Positions 7,417 through 17,416 of a stretch of DNA of 64,000 bases are shown here, piece by piece. Source of the DNA: an uncultured Formosa sp. (GTDB lineage Bacteria; Bacteroidota; Bacteroidia; Flavobacteriales; Flavobacteriaceae); assembly GCF_947500765.1 (NCBI RefSeq), contig NZ_CANMTH010000013.1:1-64000 (forward strand). The letters run 5' to 3'. Below the pieces are notes generated by a model, which saw only the letters and a program-made list of their open reading frames with translations, searched no databases and was not told where the DNA came from. The position numbers and the translations under genes are program-made. The number at the start of each line of letters is the position of its first letter. Positions within the stretch are counted from its first letter, which is position 1.

Positions 7417-8790
7417 TTATTTTTCTAAGATTAATTGTTTTGTTAGATAATTGAATCTAATATATAGTAAAATTGCTGCCGATGTTAATCCTGCTAACAG
7501 TCCTAACCAAATTCCGAAGCTTCCTAATTGATCTGCTTTTCCGAAATAATAACTTATAGGAAAACCAATAATCCAATACGCAATAAAGGTTATTATTGTT
7601 GGTACTTTAACGTCTTGAAGTCCGCGTAATGCACCTAAAACAACAACTTGTATGCTATCGCTAATTTGAAAAACGGCTGCTGCAAGTAATAAATTTGATG
7701 CAATATGCACCACTTCAGAATTATCTGCAAAGTTTGCTACATCTTTTAAATCTACATAAATCTTTGGTAATTGAGTACGTAACGCAAAAAACATTAAAGC
7801 AAAACATATGGCAAATAATGTTCCCATTAAAAATAATGAAAATGCTATACGTCTTAATTCATGAAAATTTCTTAATCCTTTTTGATTACCAACACGTACC
7901 ATACTCGCTACACTTAACCCTGTTGCGACCATAAATGTCATGGAAGACAAATTTAAAGCAATTTGATTAGCTGCTTGTGGGTTTTTACCAAGCAAACCAC
8001 TTAACCACACTGCCGATGTAAATATGGCTACTTCAAAAAGCATTTGCATAGCACTTGGTGCTCCGAGATTAAAAATACGCTTTATCATTAATTTCTCTAA
8101 AACGAAGAACTTTATATTAATAACGTATTCTCTAGATTTTTTGTTTCCTTTTAATACCCACCAAATAAAGGCGACCATAATAAAACGAGATGCTAAAGTA
8201 CCATAAGCGGCTCCTACAATACCATAAGCTGGAGCTCCTAGTTTTCCAAAAATAAACATATAGTTTAAAACTACATTTACAACATTCGCTATAATTGTAG
8301 CATACATAGGATATTTAGTCATAGACATTCCATCACTAAACTGTTTAAACCCCTGAAAAACAATCAACGGAATTAAGGAGAACGCTACCAGATCTAAATA
8401 TGGTATAGCTAGCTCTACAACCTCTACAGGTTGTTTCATTAAATACATTAATGGTTTGGCAAAATAGAGTAATAAGAATAGTAAAACCCCTAGAACTGTA
8501 CATAAAAACAGTCCGTGCTTAAAAGCAGATTTACCAGATTCAAAATCGTGAGCTGTATCTGCTTCTGCAACTAATGGTGTAATTGCTGTAGAGAAACCAA
8601 TTCCAACAGACATGGCTATAAACATAAAACTATTCCCCAAAGACACCGCCGCAAGTTCTGCAGTACCCAATTGTCCGACCATAATATTATCGACAAAACT
8701 AACAAATGTATGTCCAAGCATTCCTAGCATTACTGGGGCTGCCAGTTGCCAATTGTATTTAAATTCTTTTGTATATCGAGATAAAAGCAC
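7417..8790 (-). CDS. MATE family multidrug/Na+ antiporter
   Basis: A 457-residue protein with 12 hydrophobic segments arranged as two MatE repeats. The first repeat opens with PVMLGMLGHTFVSFVDNIMV and contains GTAELAAVS; the second opens with LGAPSAMQMLFEVAIFTSAV. Length and motifs match NorM-type exporters, which use Na+ or H+ gradients to export cationic drugs or dyes. It is the first gene of a likely MATE-small protein-PAP2 operon, with a candidate promoter 19 nt upstream. The natural substrate cannot be inferred. Confidence 0.92.
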   Translation of the reverse strand: MLLSRYTKEFKYNWQLAAPVMLGMLGHTFVSFVDNIMVGQLGTAELAAVSLGNSFMFIAMSVGIGFSTAITPLVAEADTAHDFESGKSAFKHGLFLCTVLGVLLFLLLYFAKPLMYLMKQPVEVVELAIPYLDLVAFSLIPLIVFQGFKQFSDGMSMTKYPMYATIIANVVNVVLNYMFIFGKLGAPAYGIVGAAYGTLASRFIMVAFIWWVLKGNKKSREYVINIKFFVLEKLMIKRIFNLGAPSAMQMLFEVAIFTSAVWLSGLLGKNPQAANQIALNLSSMTFMVATGLSVASMVRVGNQKGLRNFHELRRIAFSLFLMGTLFAICFALMFFALRTQLPKIYVDLKDVANFADNSEVVHIASNLLLAAAVFQISDSIQVVVLGALRGLQDVKVPTIITFIAYWIIGFPISYYFGKADQLGSFGIWLGLLAGLTSAAILLYIRFNYLTKQLILEK

Positions 8791-8808
8791 GCTTTAATTT
8801 TTGTTGCG

Positions 8809-8816
8809 CAAAGGTA
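8809..8816 (-). promoter_or_regulatory. Candidate -7 box of the MATE operon
   Basis: Read on the minus strand, this is TACCTTTG (TAnnTTTG), 18 nt before the ATG at 8790. No matching -33 TTG is evident. Confidence 0.45.
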
Positions 8817-8855
8817 GGATTTAAAATAGCCTAATAACTACCTTTTATTAAAATT

Positions 8856-9797
8856 TTATAAAGACGAAATATTTCTCTTTGCTTGTTCGAATTCTGTAAT
8901 AATTTCTGAAACAATTTCTGAAACAGGCTGAATATTATGAATTAATCCTGCAACCTGACCAATCTCTAATTCGCCATCTTCTAGATCGCCTTCAAACATA
9001 CCGCGTTTAGAACGGCCTTTACCAAGAAAAGCTTTGAGTTCGTCTGCAGATGTTCCTTTCTGATATAGATTACAAACCTCATTATAAAACTTATTTTTTA
9101 TTAAACGTACTGGAGCTAATTCTTTCAAAGTAAGTTGCGTATCACCTTCTTTAGTATTAATTACAGTATTCTTAAAACGTATATGTGCCGATGATTCTTC
9201 ACTAGCCACAAAACGGCTACCTATCTGTACACCGTCTGCCCCCAGAACCATAGCCGCCAACATGCCTTTTCCTGATGCGATGCCTCCAGCTGCTATTAAT
9301 GGAATTTTTATGTGTTCCTTCACCATTGGTATTAAAGTAAACGATGTTGTTTCGTCACGCCCGTTGTGTCCTCCGGCTTCAAATCCTTCTGCCACAACAG
9401 CATCTACACCAGCCGCTTGTGCTTTTAAAGCAAATTTCACACTACTTACTACGTGAACCACAATAATACCGCGTGCTTTTAACCAAGATGTCCACGTTTT
9501 CGGATTTCCTGCTGCAGTAAACACAATTTTCACATCTTCTTCAACAATAATATCCATGAGCGCTTCGATGTTTGGATATAACATCGGAACATTTACACCA
9601 AATGGTTTGTCTGTCGCTTTTTTACATTTCTGAATATGCTCACGCAACACTTCTGGGTACATAGAACCTGCACCAATTAATCCTAGAATTCCAGAATTAC
9701 TTGCTGCTGAAGCTAAACGCCATCCTGAATTCCAAATCATTCCGGCTTGAATAATTGGATATGTAATACCGAATAATTTAGTGATACTATTTTGCAT
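8856..9797 (-). CDS. Nitronate monooxygenase-like FMN enzyme
   Basis: A 313-residue TIM-barrel flavoprotein of the NMO/FabK (2-nitropropane dioxygenase) family. Visible family sequences are the N-terminal YPIIQAGMIWNSG, EGFEAGGHNGRDE (about residues 136-148) and AAGGIASGKGMLAAMVLGAD followed by GVQIGSRF (about 169-197), which form the FMN phosphate site. Members oxidise nitronates or act as enoyl-ACP reductases, and sequence alone does not separate the two here. Its start overlaps the end of the upstream subtilase gene by 11 nt, which suggests co-transcription rather than shared function. Confidence 0.85.
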   Translation of the reverse strand: MQNSITKLFGITYPIIQAGMIWNSGWRLASAASNSGILGLIGAGSMYPEVLREHIQKCKKATDKPFGVNVPMLYPNIEALMDIIVEEDVKIVFTAAGNPKTWTSWLKARGIIVVHVVSSVKFALKAQAAGVDAVVAEGFEAGGHNGRDETTSFTLIPMVKEHIKIPLIAAGGIASGKGMLAAMVLGADGVQIGSRFVASEESSAHIRFKNTVINTKEGDTQLTLKELAPVRLIKNKFYNEVCNLYQKGTSADELKAFLGKGRSKRGMFEGDLEDGELEIGQVAGLIHNIQPVSEIVSEIITEFEQAKRNISSL

Positions 9798-11400
9798 TAA
9801 TTTTTATAAGTTTTTTTGTAGTTATCTTATCAAATGCTGAAATCTGTAATATATATATCCCTTCAGAAAAACTAGACACATCTAATGCTTCTTGATTTTT
9901 TAAAGTACGTTCTAAAATCTTTTTACCTAATACATTAAATACAGCAACATTAATTTCTGTAAGCGAAGCATCTAATTTAAAATACACATTATTCGTTGTT
10001 GGATTAGGATACATAACCAGTTCAAGCTCTTGTGTAAAATCTTCTATTCCTAATGTACCGTTTTCTAATGCTGTAGCAAAATTAGGTATTCCATAACCTA
10101 ATAAATAATCTGGTGTAGTATATTGAGACGAAGATTCTCTAACCAATTGCTTAAGTTCTGTATTCGTTAAATTAGGTAACGCTTGCCATAAACACGCTAA
10201 ACCGCCCGCCATAATAGGAGAACTAAATGATGTGCCATTTAAAGTTTGAATCGTATTTGTTTTACCTACCACTACACTACCTAAACCTTGGGCTGAAACA
10301 TCTGGCTTTATTGCCGGTTGAATTTCTGATCCTTGCGAACTAAAATAAGCATAAACTCCGGAAGCATTTACAGCTCCTATAGAAAATACAGCTTCGGAAT
10401 CTGCTGGAGCACCAACTCCTGATTCTCCAGAATTTCCTGCAGAACTAACAACTAAAATTCCTTTTTCGGATGCTATAGTTGCTCCTCTAGTTATATAGGC
10501 CGTTAGCCCATCTAAATCGGCATCTGTATAATCGTAATTCGGATTGTCGAAATTTTTATAGCCTAAAGACGTATTAATAATATCTACCCCCAAACTATCT
10601 GCTCGTTCTGCAGCTTCTACCCATAAACTTTCCTCTACTGGATTTTCAGCAGCACCATCTTCAGTTATAAATAAATAATAGGATGCATCTGGAGCTGTAC
10701 CAACAAATTCGTTTTCAATATAGCCTGCCATAGTACTTAATACCCATGTACCGTGCTCGTCTTGAGTATCTGCATACACATCACTTTCTCTTGACACAAA
10801 ATCGTAGCTACCAAGAAGGTTATTATTATCCCTTAAATTTTGAAACGCACCAATTGTATTTACATTAGGAAAGCCTCCGTCTAAAACCGCGATTGTAATT
10901 CCGGATCCTGTATAATCGTTATTATGTAAGGGGTTAACTTGAATCATTTCGACTTGATTCAATGTATTTCCATACACAAATTCTGATATTGAAGCGGCTT
11001 CGGAAAACACACCTTGTCTTTCACTTTTACTCGTAGTTGAAAGTGTTTTATCTGCAAAAATAATTTCAGACACAAATGAAAAATCAAGTAATGCTGTTAT
11101 GGATGCTTCACTACCACGAACATGAACGGCATTAAACCATTTCGATTTAGCTAACACCAAAATATCATCTTGTCCTTTTAACGCTGTAATATAAGTTTCG
11201 TTAACAGGCACATCTCTAGCATCAATTTTGATACCATAGCGTTGTTTTCTATCAATTGCTTTCTCACTTAAAATTGTTGTAGGATTTGCAATTGAAGTCT
11301 CTATATTTTCTTTATCAGAAAAATAAACCCAAGCATCTTGTTGCCCAAAAACTTGTAGCTGAAAACAAATAAAAAGTAAAAACAGTAATTTTGAAGCCAT
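9787..11400 (-). CDS. Secreted S8 (subtilisin-like) peptidase with T9SS sorting domain
   Basis: A 537-residue exported protease. Residues 1-20 are a signal peptide. The catalytic triad is visible as Asp174 (AVLDGGF), His216 (DEHGTWV) and Ser391 (NGTSFSSP), with oxyanion Asn323 (SSAGNSG). The final about 80 residues, starting near LVMYPNPTTNNVYFK and ending in KKLIKINAK, are a type A Por secretion sorting domain, so the enzyme is probably exported across the outer membrane by the type IX system and anchored or released. Residues 21-130 form an N-terminal region that may be a propeptide. It lies just downstream of mnmA with a 24-nt gap. Confidence 0.93.
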   Translation of the reverse strand: MASKLLFLLFICFQLQVFGQQDAWVYFSDKENIETSIANPTTILSEKAIDRKQRYGIKIDARDVPVNETYITALKGQDDILVLAKSKWFNAVHVRGSEASITALLDFSFVSEIIFADKTLSTTSKSERQGVFSEAASISEFVYGNTLNQVEMIQVNPLHNNDYTGSGITIAVLDGGFPNVNTIGAFQNLRDNNNLLGSYDFVSRESDVYADTQDEHGTWVLSTMAGYIENEFVGTAPDASYYLFITEDGAAENPVEESLWVEAAERADSLGVDIINTSLGYKNFDNPNYDYTDADLDGLTAYITRGATIASEKGILVVSSAGNSGESGVGAPADSEAVFSIGAVNASGVYAYFSSQGSEIQPAIKPDVSAQGLGSVVVGKTNTIQTLNGTSFSSPIMAGGLACLWQALPNLTNTELKQLVRESSSQYTTPDYLLGYGIPNFATALENGTLGIEDFTQELELVMYPNPTTNNVYFKLDASLTEINVAVFNVLGKKILERTLKNQEALDVSSFSEGIYILQISAFDKITTKKLIKINAK

Positions 11401-11424
11401 ATATTATTGTTTACTGTACACAAG

Positions 11425-12612
11425 TTAAGAAATAACTCCTGATCCTACTAATTCATCTTCTAAGTACCAAGCTACAAATTGTCCTTCAGTAATTGCAGAT
11501 TGTGGCGCTTCAAATTCTACATATAACCCGCTGTCAACTTTATACAACATTGCTTTTTGTAATGGTTGTCTGTAACGAATTCGTGCCATCACTTCCATAG
11601 TTTGGCCGCGTTCTAATTGTAAATCTTCACGAATCCAATGTTCTTCTTCGTCTGTTACAAAAAGAGCCGATTTAAATAACCCTGGATGCGAATGCCCTTG
11701 TCCAGTATAAATCACATTTTCATTAACGTCTGTATCGATAACAAATAAGGGTTCTATTGTACCACCTACACCTAAACCTTTACGTTGGCCTTTTGTAAAA
11801 TAATGTGCACCTTGATGTTTACCCACAATTTTTCCGTCGGTAACGGCATACACTTTTTTTGTAGTTAAATATTCTAGTTCTTCTAATTTTGTTGTAAATG
11901 TTGTCTGCGTATTTTTATATAAGTCACTATCCTTATCAACCTCTACGATAACACCTTCTTTTGGTTTTAATTGTTGTTGAAGAAATTCTGGTAAACGGAC
12001 TTTTCCTATAAAACATAACCCTTGAGAATCTTTCTTCTCTGCAGTTACTAAATCTAATTCGGCTGCAATTTTACGCACTTCTGGTTTAATTAATTCACCA
12101 ATAGGAAATAACGCCTTAGATAATTGTTCTTGAGACAATTGGCATAAAAAATACGATTGATCTTTATTTCCATCTGCTCCTGCCAAAAGTTGGTAGGTTT
12201 CTTCTCCACCTTCATTAATAATTCCTTTTCTACAATAATGCCCTGTTGCAACATAATCTGCACCTAAATCTAATGCAATTTTCATAAACACATCAAACTT
12301 AATTTCGCGATTACAAAGCACATCTGGATTTGGTGTACGACCATTTTCGTATTCCTTAAACATATAATCTACAATACGTTCTTTATACTGTTCGCTTAAA
12401 TCGACAGTTTGAAAAGGAATACCTAATTTTTCTGCAACCAACATAGCGTCGTTACTATCGTCCAACCACGGACATTCGTCTGAAATAGTAACAGAGTCGT
12501 CGTGCCAATTTTTCATAAAAAGCCCGATCACTTCATATCCTTGTTGCTGTAATATATACGCTGCAACACTAGAATCTACACCACCCGAAAGTCCAACAAT
12601 TACTCGTTTCAT
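11425..12612 (-). CDS. mnmA: tRNA-specific 2-thiouridylase
   Basis: A 395-residue MnmA, which thiolates U34 of tRNA Lys, Glu and Gln in the cytoplasm. The N-terminal PP-loop SGGVDSSV (residues 9-16) binds ATP. The catalytic cysteines are visible in NPDVLCNREIKF (about residue 101) and DSQGLCFIGKVR (about 199). The central domain has GQRKGLGVGG and the C-terminal beta-barrel has RIRYRQPLQKA. Length and order match the family. The enzyme needs a cysteine-desulfurase sulfur relay not encoded in this window. Confidence 0.96.
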   Translation of the reverse strand: MKRVIVGLSGGVDSSVAAYILQQQGYEVIGLFMKNWHDDSVTISDECPWLDDSNDAMLVAEKLGIPFQTVDLSEQYKERIVDYMFKEYENGRTPNPDVLCNREIKFDVFMKIALDLGADYVATGHYCRKGIINEGGEETYQLLAGADGNKDQSYFLCQLSQEQLSKALFPIGELIKPEVRKIAAELDLVTAEKKDSQGLCFIGKVRLPEFLQQQLKPKEGVIVEVDKDSDLYKNTQTTFTTKLEELEYLTTKKVYAVTDGKIVGKHQGAHYFTKGQRKGLGVGGTIEPLFVIDTDVNENVIYTGQGHSHPGLFKSALFVTDEEEHWIREDLQLERGQTMEVMARIRYRQPLQKAMLYKVDSGLYVEFEAPQSAITEGQFVAWYLEDELVGSGVIS

Positions 12613-12698
12613 TTTTTATAATTTAAAAGATGCAAGATGTGCATCGAAAAGAAAACTACTGATTTAAAAAGCATCTAAATCTGTAATCTTTTAATATA

Positions 12699-13397
12699 TT
12701 ATTGTTTATATGGATTATTACTATAATTAGTAAAATCCTTAGTTTCGTCTAATTCTCCGTCTTTATAGAAGTTCCAAATGCCATCTTTCTTATCATTTTT
12801 AAAAGCGCCTTCTGCAACTAAATTCCCTTCTAAGTCGTAATATTTAGACATACCTTGCAATTTATCGTTTACATACATAAACTCTTTAATAGCAATCTCT
12901 TTTTCAGAATACCAGGTCGATTTTCCTTCAAGTAAACCATTTTTATAAAGTGCACGCTCAGCAACTTTTCCATTCTTATAAAACACTAAACGTTCGCCTT
13001 CTAATTTACCGTTAGCATTATAAGTTTCGGTCGTCATTATTTTATCAGAATTTTTATGAAAATATTTCCATTCTCCAACATATAATTTACCTTTCATTTG
13101 GCCTTTACTAATCACTTTCTTTGAAGAGGATAAGAACTGAACTGCGGCAATATCGCTATTTGGATTAAAGTCTTTTATGGCTGTTAAAACAGGTTTATTC
13201 CCTATATTTTTATAAAATTTGAATGTACCAATTTCTTTTCCGTGAGAGAACTGACCTTCATAACGTAAGACTTTAGTATTATCAAAATTTTTCTTCCAAA
13301 CACCATCACGTTTTCCGTTAGCATCTAACTGATTTATGTTTTGTGCCATAGCGACTCCTACAAAGCACATCATTAAAATGGACAATAATTTTTTCAT
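12699..13397 (-). CDS. Secreted YwqK/MORN-like repeat protein
   Basis: A 232-residue protein with a signal peptide (residues 1-18, ending GVAMAQ) followed by short beta repeats of the MORN/YwqK antitoxin type: GKRDGVWKKNF, GKLEGERLVFYKNGKV, NGLLEGKSTWY and DKKDGIWNFYKDGE. In Bacteroidota such proteins are common and their function is generally unknown. The Pfam-style name 'antitoxin component YwqK' should not be read as evidence of a toxin system: no toxin gene adjoins it. It lies between yidC and mnmA, all on the minus strand. Confidence 0.78.
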   Translation of the reverse strand: MKKLLSILMMCFVGVAMAQNINQLDANGKRDGVWKKNFDNTKVLRYEGQFSHGKEIGTFKFYKNIGNKPVLTAIKDFNPNSDIAAVQFLSSSKKVISKGQMKGKLYVGEWKYFHKNSDKIMTTETYNANGKLEGERLVFYKNGKVAERALYKNGLLEGKSTWYSEKEIAIKEFMYVNDKLQGMSKYYDLEGNLVAEGAFKNDKKDGIWNFYKDGELDETKDFTNYSNNPYKQ

Positions 13398-13433
13398 ATA
13401 AATATAATGTATAACTTTTTACTAATGACAAGT

Positions 13434-13463
13434 AACAAAAAAGCTGCCAATTAAGGCAGCTTT
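13434..13463 (-). terminator. Intrinsic terminator of yidC
   Basis: A nine-base-pair stem (AAAGCTGCC/GGCAGCTTT) with a six-base loop. On the minus strand it is followed directly by a T-run, 14 nt after the yidC stop. Confidence 0.8.
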
Positions 13464-13476
13464 GAATTATTTTTTA

Positions 13477-15369
13477 CTATTTTTTAGATTGTTTCTGTTG
13501 CTCTGCCTGCTCCATCATATCTTTCATTTTCTTCTGAAAACGATTCTCTTTTTTAGGTTTCTTCTTATTCTCTTGAATTTTAGCGTGAATTTTATTTTCA
13601 TCGATAATGAAATTTTTAATCACGAGCATAATTCCAATTGTAATTAAGTTAGAAATAAAGTAATACAAACTCAAACCTGACGCATAATTATTAAAGAATA
13701 CTAACATCATAAGTGGAGAGAAATAAATCATGTATTTCATCATTTTCCCCATATCAGGCATACCTTCTTGTGTTGGTTGCGCTGCTGCTTGTTGTCCTGT
13801 TGTCATTTTCATATAAAAGAAAATGGCTACAGAAGCTAATATTGGGAATAAACTAATATGATCTCCGTAGAATGGAATTTTAAAAGGTAATTCTGCAATG
13901 GTATCGTAAGAAGATAAATCTTCTGCCCAAAGGAAACTTTTGTGTCTTAAATCGAAAGCCGAAGGGAAGAATTGAAATAAGGCATAGAACACCGGAATTT
14001 GCAATAATCCAGGTAAACATCCAGCCATAGGACTCGCTCCTGCTTTACTATATAAGGCCATTGTAGCTTGTTGCTTTTTCATGGCGTTATCTTTAAACTT
14101 CTCGTTAATCTCGTTAATTTCTGGTTTAAGAATTTTCATCTTAGCCTGAGATAAATACGATTTGTATGTCACTGGAGACATTACTATTCTTACTAAAATA
14201 GTCATTACAATAATAGCAAAACCATAAGGTAAAATACCACTTAAAAATGCAAATACAGGTACAAACACATAACGGTTAATCCATCCAAAAATACCCCATC
14301 CAAATGGAATACTATCGTCTAAACTATACTCGTATTGTTTAAGTACTGTATTATCTGTAGGCCCAAAGTAGAATTTTAAAGGCGCATTAATTTCTCCACT
14401 TTGTAATTCTAAAGGAATCTTAGATGCGTATAATTTAGTAAACACGGCATCATCATCACCTTTTTCTAATAAATTTTCTGAAACTAAATCAACCGTTTTA
14501 AATGGCTTTTCAGTTACTAATATCGAACTAAAGAAATGCTGTCTGTAAGATAACCACGTTACCTCTTCTTCTACGTCGTCGTCATCACTTGTTGGGCTTA
14601 ATTTATCAATTTTCCCTCCATCATGTTGATAAGTTAAACGTGTGTAACGATTTTCGTATTCCACACTTTTATCACCACGATACATTTTTTGTTTCCAATC
14701 TAAATTAACACCTTGAGAACTGTTAATTACATCGCTTAAGCCTTGAGAACGGATTGTAAAATCCATCATGTAATTATCTGGTTTCAATTCGTAACGGTAT
14801 TCTAAAAACTTAGATTCAGACACTTTAAGTTTCATAGAAACTACTGTGTTTTCACCATTCTTAGATATTGTAGGTTGAAAATATAAATCTTGTGTATTTA
14901 ATACACGACTATCTGTTGTACTAAAACTAATATTAAAAGCCGCATTCTTATCTTTTATAAGGTATACAGGAAGCGAATCATAATTATCGAATTTTTTAAG
15001 TCTAATTTCTGAAAGAAATCCTCCTTTATTACTAAACTTTAAATCGAATAATTCTGTTTCAACTTCGGTTTGGCTATGTGTTGCTGATGGTAATGTTGAA
15101 GAATAAGCAAAAGCACCTAATTTATTTTTAAGTCCGGCTAATTGTAAAGAATCTGTCGCAGATGCTACTGAAAAATCTTCTGAAGATGTTTCTATAGTTT
15201 CATGCTTAACATCTTTTTTCTTTTCTGTTTCGACCTGTTCTTGTTTTGCTTCTTCTTGAGCTTTTAACTCTTCTGGCGTTGGCTGATTTTGCCAAAGCAT
15301 AAACATTAAAATTCCAAAGATTAGGATAAATCCTATGACCGAATTAAGGTCTAATTTCTTTTCTTCCAT
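13477..15369 (-). CDS. yidC: Membrane protein insertase YidC
   Basis: A 630-residue YidC/OxaI family insertase. It has an N-terminal transmembrane anchor (residues about 9-26), a large periplasmic beta-sandwich P1 domain (about 75-350), and the conserved five-helix core from about 365 (YGFAIIVMTILVRIVMSPVT, with the conserved hydrophilic-groove Arg in LVRIVMSPV). The MKKQQATMALYSKAGASPMAGC loop region and a long basic Lys-rich C-terminal tail, which can bind ribosomes, are also visible. It inserts proteins with or without SecYEG. It lies directly downstream of pyrG on the same strand, a common flavobacterial order, separated by 112 bp. Confidence 0.97.
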   Translation of the reverse strand: MEEKKLDLNSVIGFILIFGILMFMLWQNQPTPEELKAQEEAKQEQVETEKKKDVKHETIETSSEDFSVASATDSLQLAGLKNKLGAFAYSSTLPSATHSQTEVETELFDLKFSNKGGFLSEIRLKKFDNYDSLPVYLIKDKNAAFNISFSTTDSRVLNTQDLYFQPTISKNGENTVVSMKLKVSESKFLEYRYELKPDNYMMDFTIRSQGLSDVINSSQGVNLDWKQKMYRGDKSVEYENRYTRLTYQHDGGKIDKLSPTSDDDDVEEEVTWLSYRQHFFSSILVTEKPFKTVDLVSENLLEKGDDDAVFTKLYASKIPLELQSGEINAPLKFYFGPTDNTVLKQYEYSLDDSIPFGWGIFGWINRYVFVPVFAFLSGILPYGFAIIVMTILVRIVMSPVTYKSYLSQAKMKILKPEINEINEKFKDNAMKKQQATMALYSKAGASPMAGCLPGLLQIPVFYALFQFFPSAFDLRHKSFLWAEDLSSYDTIAELPFKIPFYGDHISLFPILASVAIFFYMKMTTGQQAAAQPTQEGMPDMGKMMKYMIYFSPLMMLVFFNNYASGLSLYYFISNLITIGIMLVIKNFIIDENKIHAKIQENKKKPKKENRFQKKMKDMMEQAEQQKQSKK

Positions 15370-15481
15370 CTAATTATATTCTAGGTATAAATAGAAACCA
15401 TTTGGTTTGTCCCAAATAATTTCTTAATATGAGTAAGCTACTCAAAAAGGTGACCACATTTTAATTGTTGACAATATGGCA

Positions 15482-17095
15482 CTATTTTTTCTTATTTTTT
15501 AAAGCTGCCTTTACAAAAGCAACAAATAAAGGATGTGGATTTGCTACTGTACTTTTATATTCTGGATGATATTGTACACCTACAAACCAAGGGTGAGATG
15601 GCACTTCTACAATCTCTACTAAATTTGTTTTTGGATTTACACCAGTAGCAATCATTCCTGCTGCTTCAATTTGTGCTCTATAATCACTATTAAATTCGTA
15701 ACGGTGCCTGTGTCTTTCTTCAATAATTTCAGAACCATATATTTCTTTAGCAATACTATCTTCTTTTAAAGAACATTCCCAAGATCCTAAACGCATGGTT
15801 CCGCCCATATCTGTAATGTCTTTTTGTTCTTCCATAATACTAATTACTGGATTTGGACTTTTAGCATCCATTTCTGTTGAATTTGCATTTGCTAAACCTA
15901 AAATATTTCTAGAATATTCGATAACTGCCATTTGCATACCCAAACAAATTCCTAAAAACGGAATATTATTTTCTCTAACATAACGTACAGCATCAATTTT
16001 TCCTTCAATACCTCGTTCTCCAAAACCTGGAGCGACTAAAACACCATTTAAATGTGAGAGTTTTAGTTTGGCATTATCTGCATTTATGTATTCTGAATGT
16101 ATAGGTTCCACATTTACTTTTACTTCGTTTTCTGCTCCCGCATGAATAAAAGCTTCTAAAATAGATTTGTAAGAATCTTGTAATTCTACATATTTACCAA
16201 TTAAACCAATAGTAATTTCTGAAGTTGGATTTTTATGACGTTGTAAAAACTCATTCCATCTTGATAAATCTGGAGCACTACTGTTTAAATTTAGTTTTTT
16301 AAGAACGACTTTATCTAAACCTTCTTCCAACATTAAATTTGGCACATCGTAAATTGTGGAAGCATCGATAGATTGAATAACCGCTTCTTCACGCACATTA
16401 CAAAACAATGCTAATTTTTTACGTAAATCTTTTGGTAAATGATGCTCTGTTCTACAAACTAAAATATCTGCTTGCACACCACTTTCCATCAAGGTTTTTA
16501 CACTATGTTGTGTTGGTTTTGTTTTTAATTCTCCGGCAGCAGATAAATAAGGTACTAATGTTAAATGAATAACAAGTCCGTTATCTTCACCTAAATCCCA
16601 ACGTAATTGTCTAACAGCCTCAATGTATGGTAACGATTCAATATCACCTACAGTTCCTCCTATTTCAGTAATTACGATATCATAATCGCCAGACTTTCCT
16701 AAAATCTGAATACGTTCTTTAATTTCGTCTGTAATATGAGGGATAACTTGTACTGTTTTACCAAGAAATTCACCACGACGTTCTTTTTCAATAACGCTTT
16801 GATAAATTCTACCTGTAGTTACATTATTAGCCTGACTAGTAGGTGTATTTAAAAAACGCTCGTAATGACCTAAATCTAAATCGGTTTCAGCACCATCGTC
16901 TGTTACATAGCACTCACCATGTTCGTATGGGTTTAACGTACCGGGGTCCACATTAATATATGGATCTAATTTTTGAATTGTTACTCTGTAACCTTGAGAT
17001 TGAAGTAATTTTGCTAATGATGCAGCAATAATTCCTTTTCCTAATGAAGATGTAACACCGCCGGTTACGAAAATATACTTTGTTGTAGTTGTCAT
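15482..17095 (-). CDS. pyrG: CTP synthase
   Basis: A 537-residue CTP synthase, which aminates UTP to CTP with glutamine-derived ammonia. The amidoligase domain (residues 1-270) opens with KYIFVTGGVTSSLGKGIIAA (P-loop) and has DPYINVDPGTLNPYEHGE. The class I glutamine amidotransferase domain (about 295-535) has the nucleophile Cys in FLGICLGMQ and the His/Glu pair in GVQYHPEYKS. All key residues are intact. A TAAATTTG promoter element lies just upstream. Confidence 0.98.
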   Translation of the reverse strand: MTTTTKYIFVTGGVTSSLGKGIIAASLAKLLQSQGYRVTIQKLDPYINVDPGTLNPYEHGECYVTDDGAETDLDLGHYERFLNTPTSQANNVTTGRIYQSVIEKERRGEFLGKTVQVIPHITDEIKERIQILGKSGDYDIVITEIGGTVGDIESLPYIEAVRQLRWDLGEDNGLVIHLTLVPYLSAAGELKTKPTQHSVKTLMESGVQADILVCRTEHHLPKDLRKKLALFCNVREEAVIQSIDASTIYDVPNLMLEEGLDKVVLKKLNLNSSAPDLSRWNEFLQRHKNPTSEITIGLIGKYVELQDSYKSILEAFIHAGAENEVKVNVEPIHSEYINADNAKLKLSHLNGVLVAPGFGERGIEGKIDAVRYVRENNIPFLGICLGMQMAVIEYSRNILGLANANSTEMDAKSPNPVISIMEEQKDITDMGGTMRLGSWECSLKEDSIAKEIYGSEIIEERHRHRYEFNSDYRAQIEAAGMIATGVNPKTNLVEIVEVPSHPWFVGVQYHPEYKSTVANPHPLFVAFVKAALKNKKK

Positions 17096-17115
17096 GATGC
17101 GCTTTTAAACGCAGG

Positions 17116-17123
17116 CAAATTTA
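17116..17123 (-). promoter_or_regulatory. Candidate -7 box of pyrG
   Basis: The minus-strand sequence is TAAATTTG (TAnnTTTG), 20 nt before the pyrG ATG. TTG trinucleotides upstream (for example at 17138-17140) are closer than the usual 19-nt spacing, so the -33 element is unclear. Confidence 0.45.
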
Positions 17124-17289
17124 CAAAGAACAATTGACAATTAAGTATGGTTGCGTATTTTAATTCCGATTAAAACATGAACATATAAAAAAGACGCTTC
17201 TTCTTTTTAGACCTCTTATAACCTATTATTAACAAACAGTTTACATTAAAAATTAAAAAAGTATAATTAATAACACTAAAGTTTTTAAC

Positions 17290-17327
17290 AAAAAAACAAA
17301 AACTAAAGCCTCTTAGGTTTCTTTAGT
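17290..17327 (-). terminator. Second hairpin with T-tract downstream of the DUF3820 gene
   Basis: On the minus strand ACTAAAG pairs with CTTTAGT around an inner CCT/AGG pairing. It is followed by TTTTGTTTTTTTG, the strongest T-run in this gap. It could be a backup terminator or the 3' end of a short transcript. Confidence 0.5.
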
Positions 17328-17416
17328 CATTACCTTTAAAACGTCCCATTTTACAAAAAAGATGAGACTTATTTTAATTGCGAATTTTTGAATTCTAAAG
17401 TTAGAATAGATATAAA

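Noticed and set aside
12699..13397. Toxin-antitoxin system suggested by similarity to the 'YwqK antitoxin' family
   Set aside because: The protein is exported, only shares the MORN-like repeat, and no toxin-like gene adjoins it.
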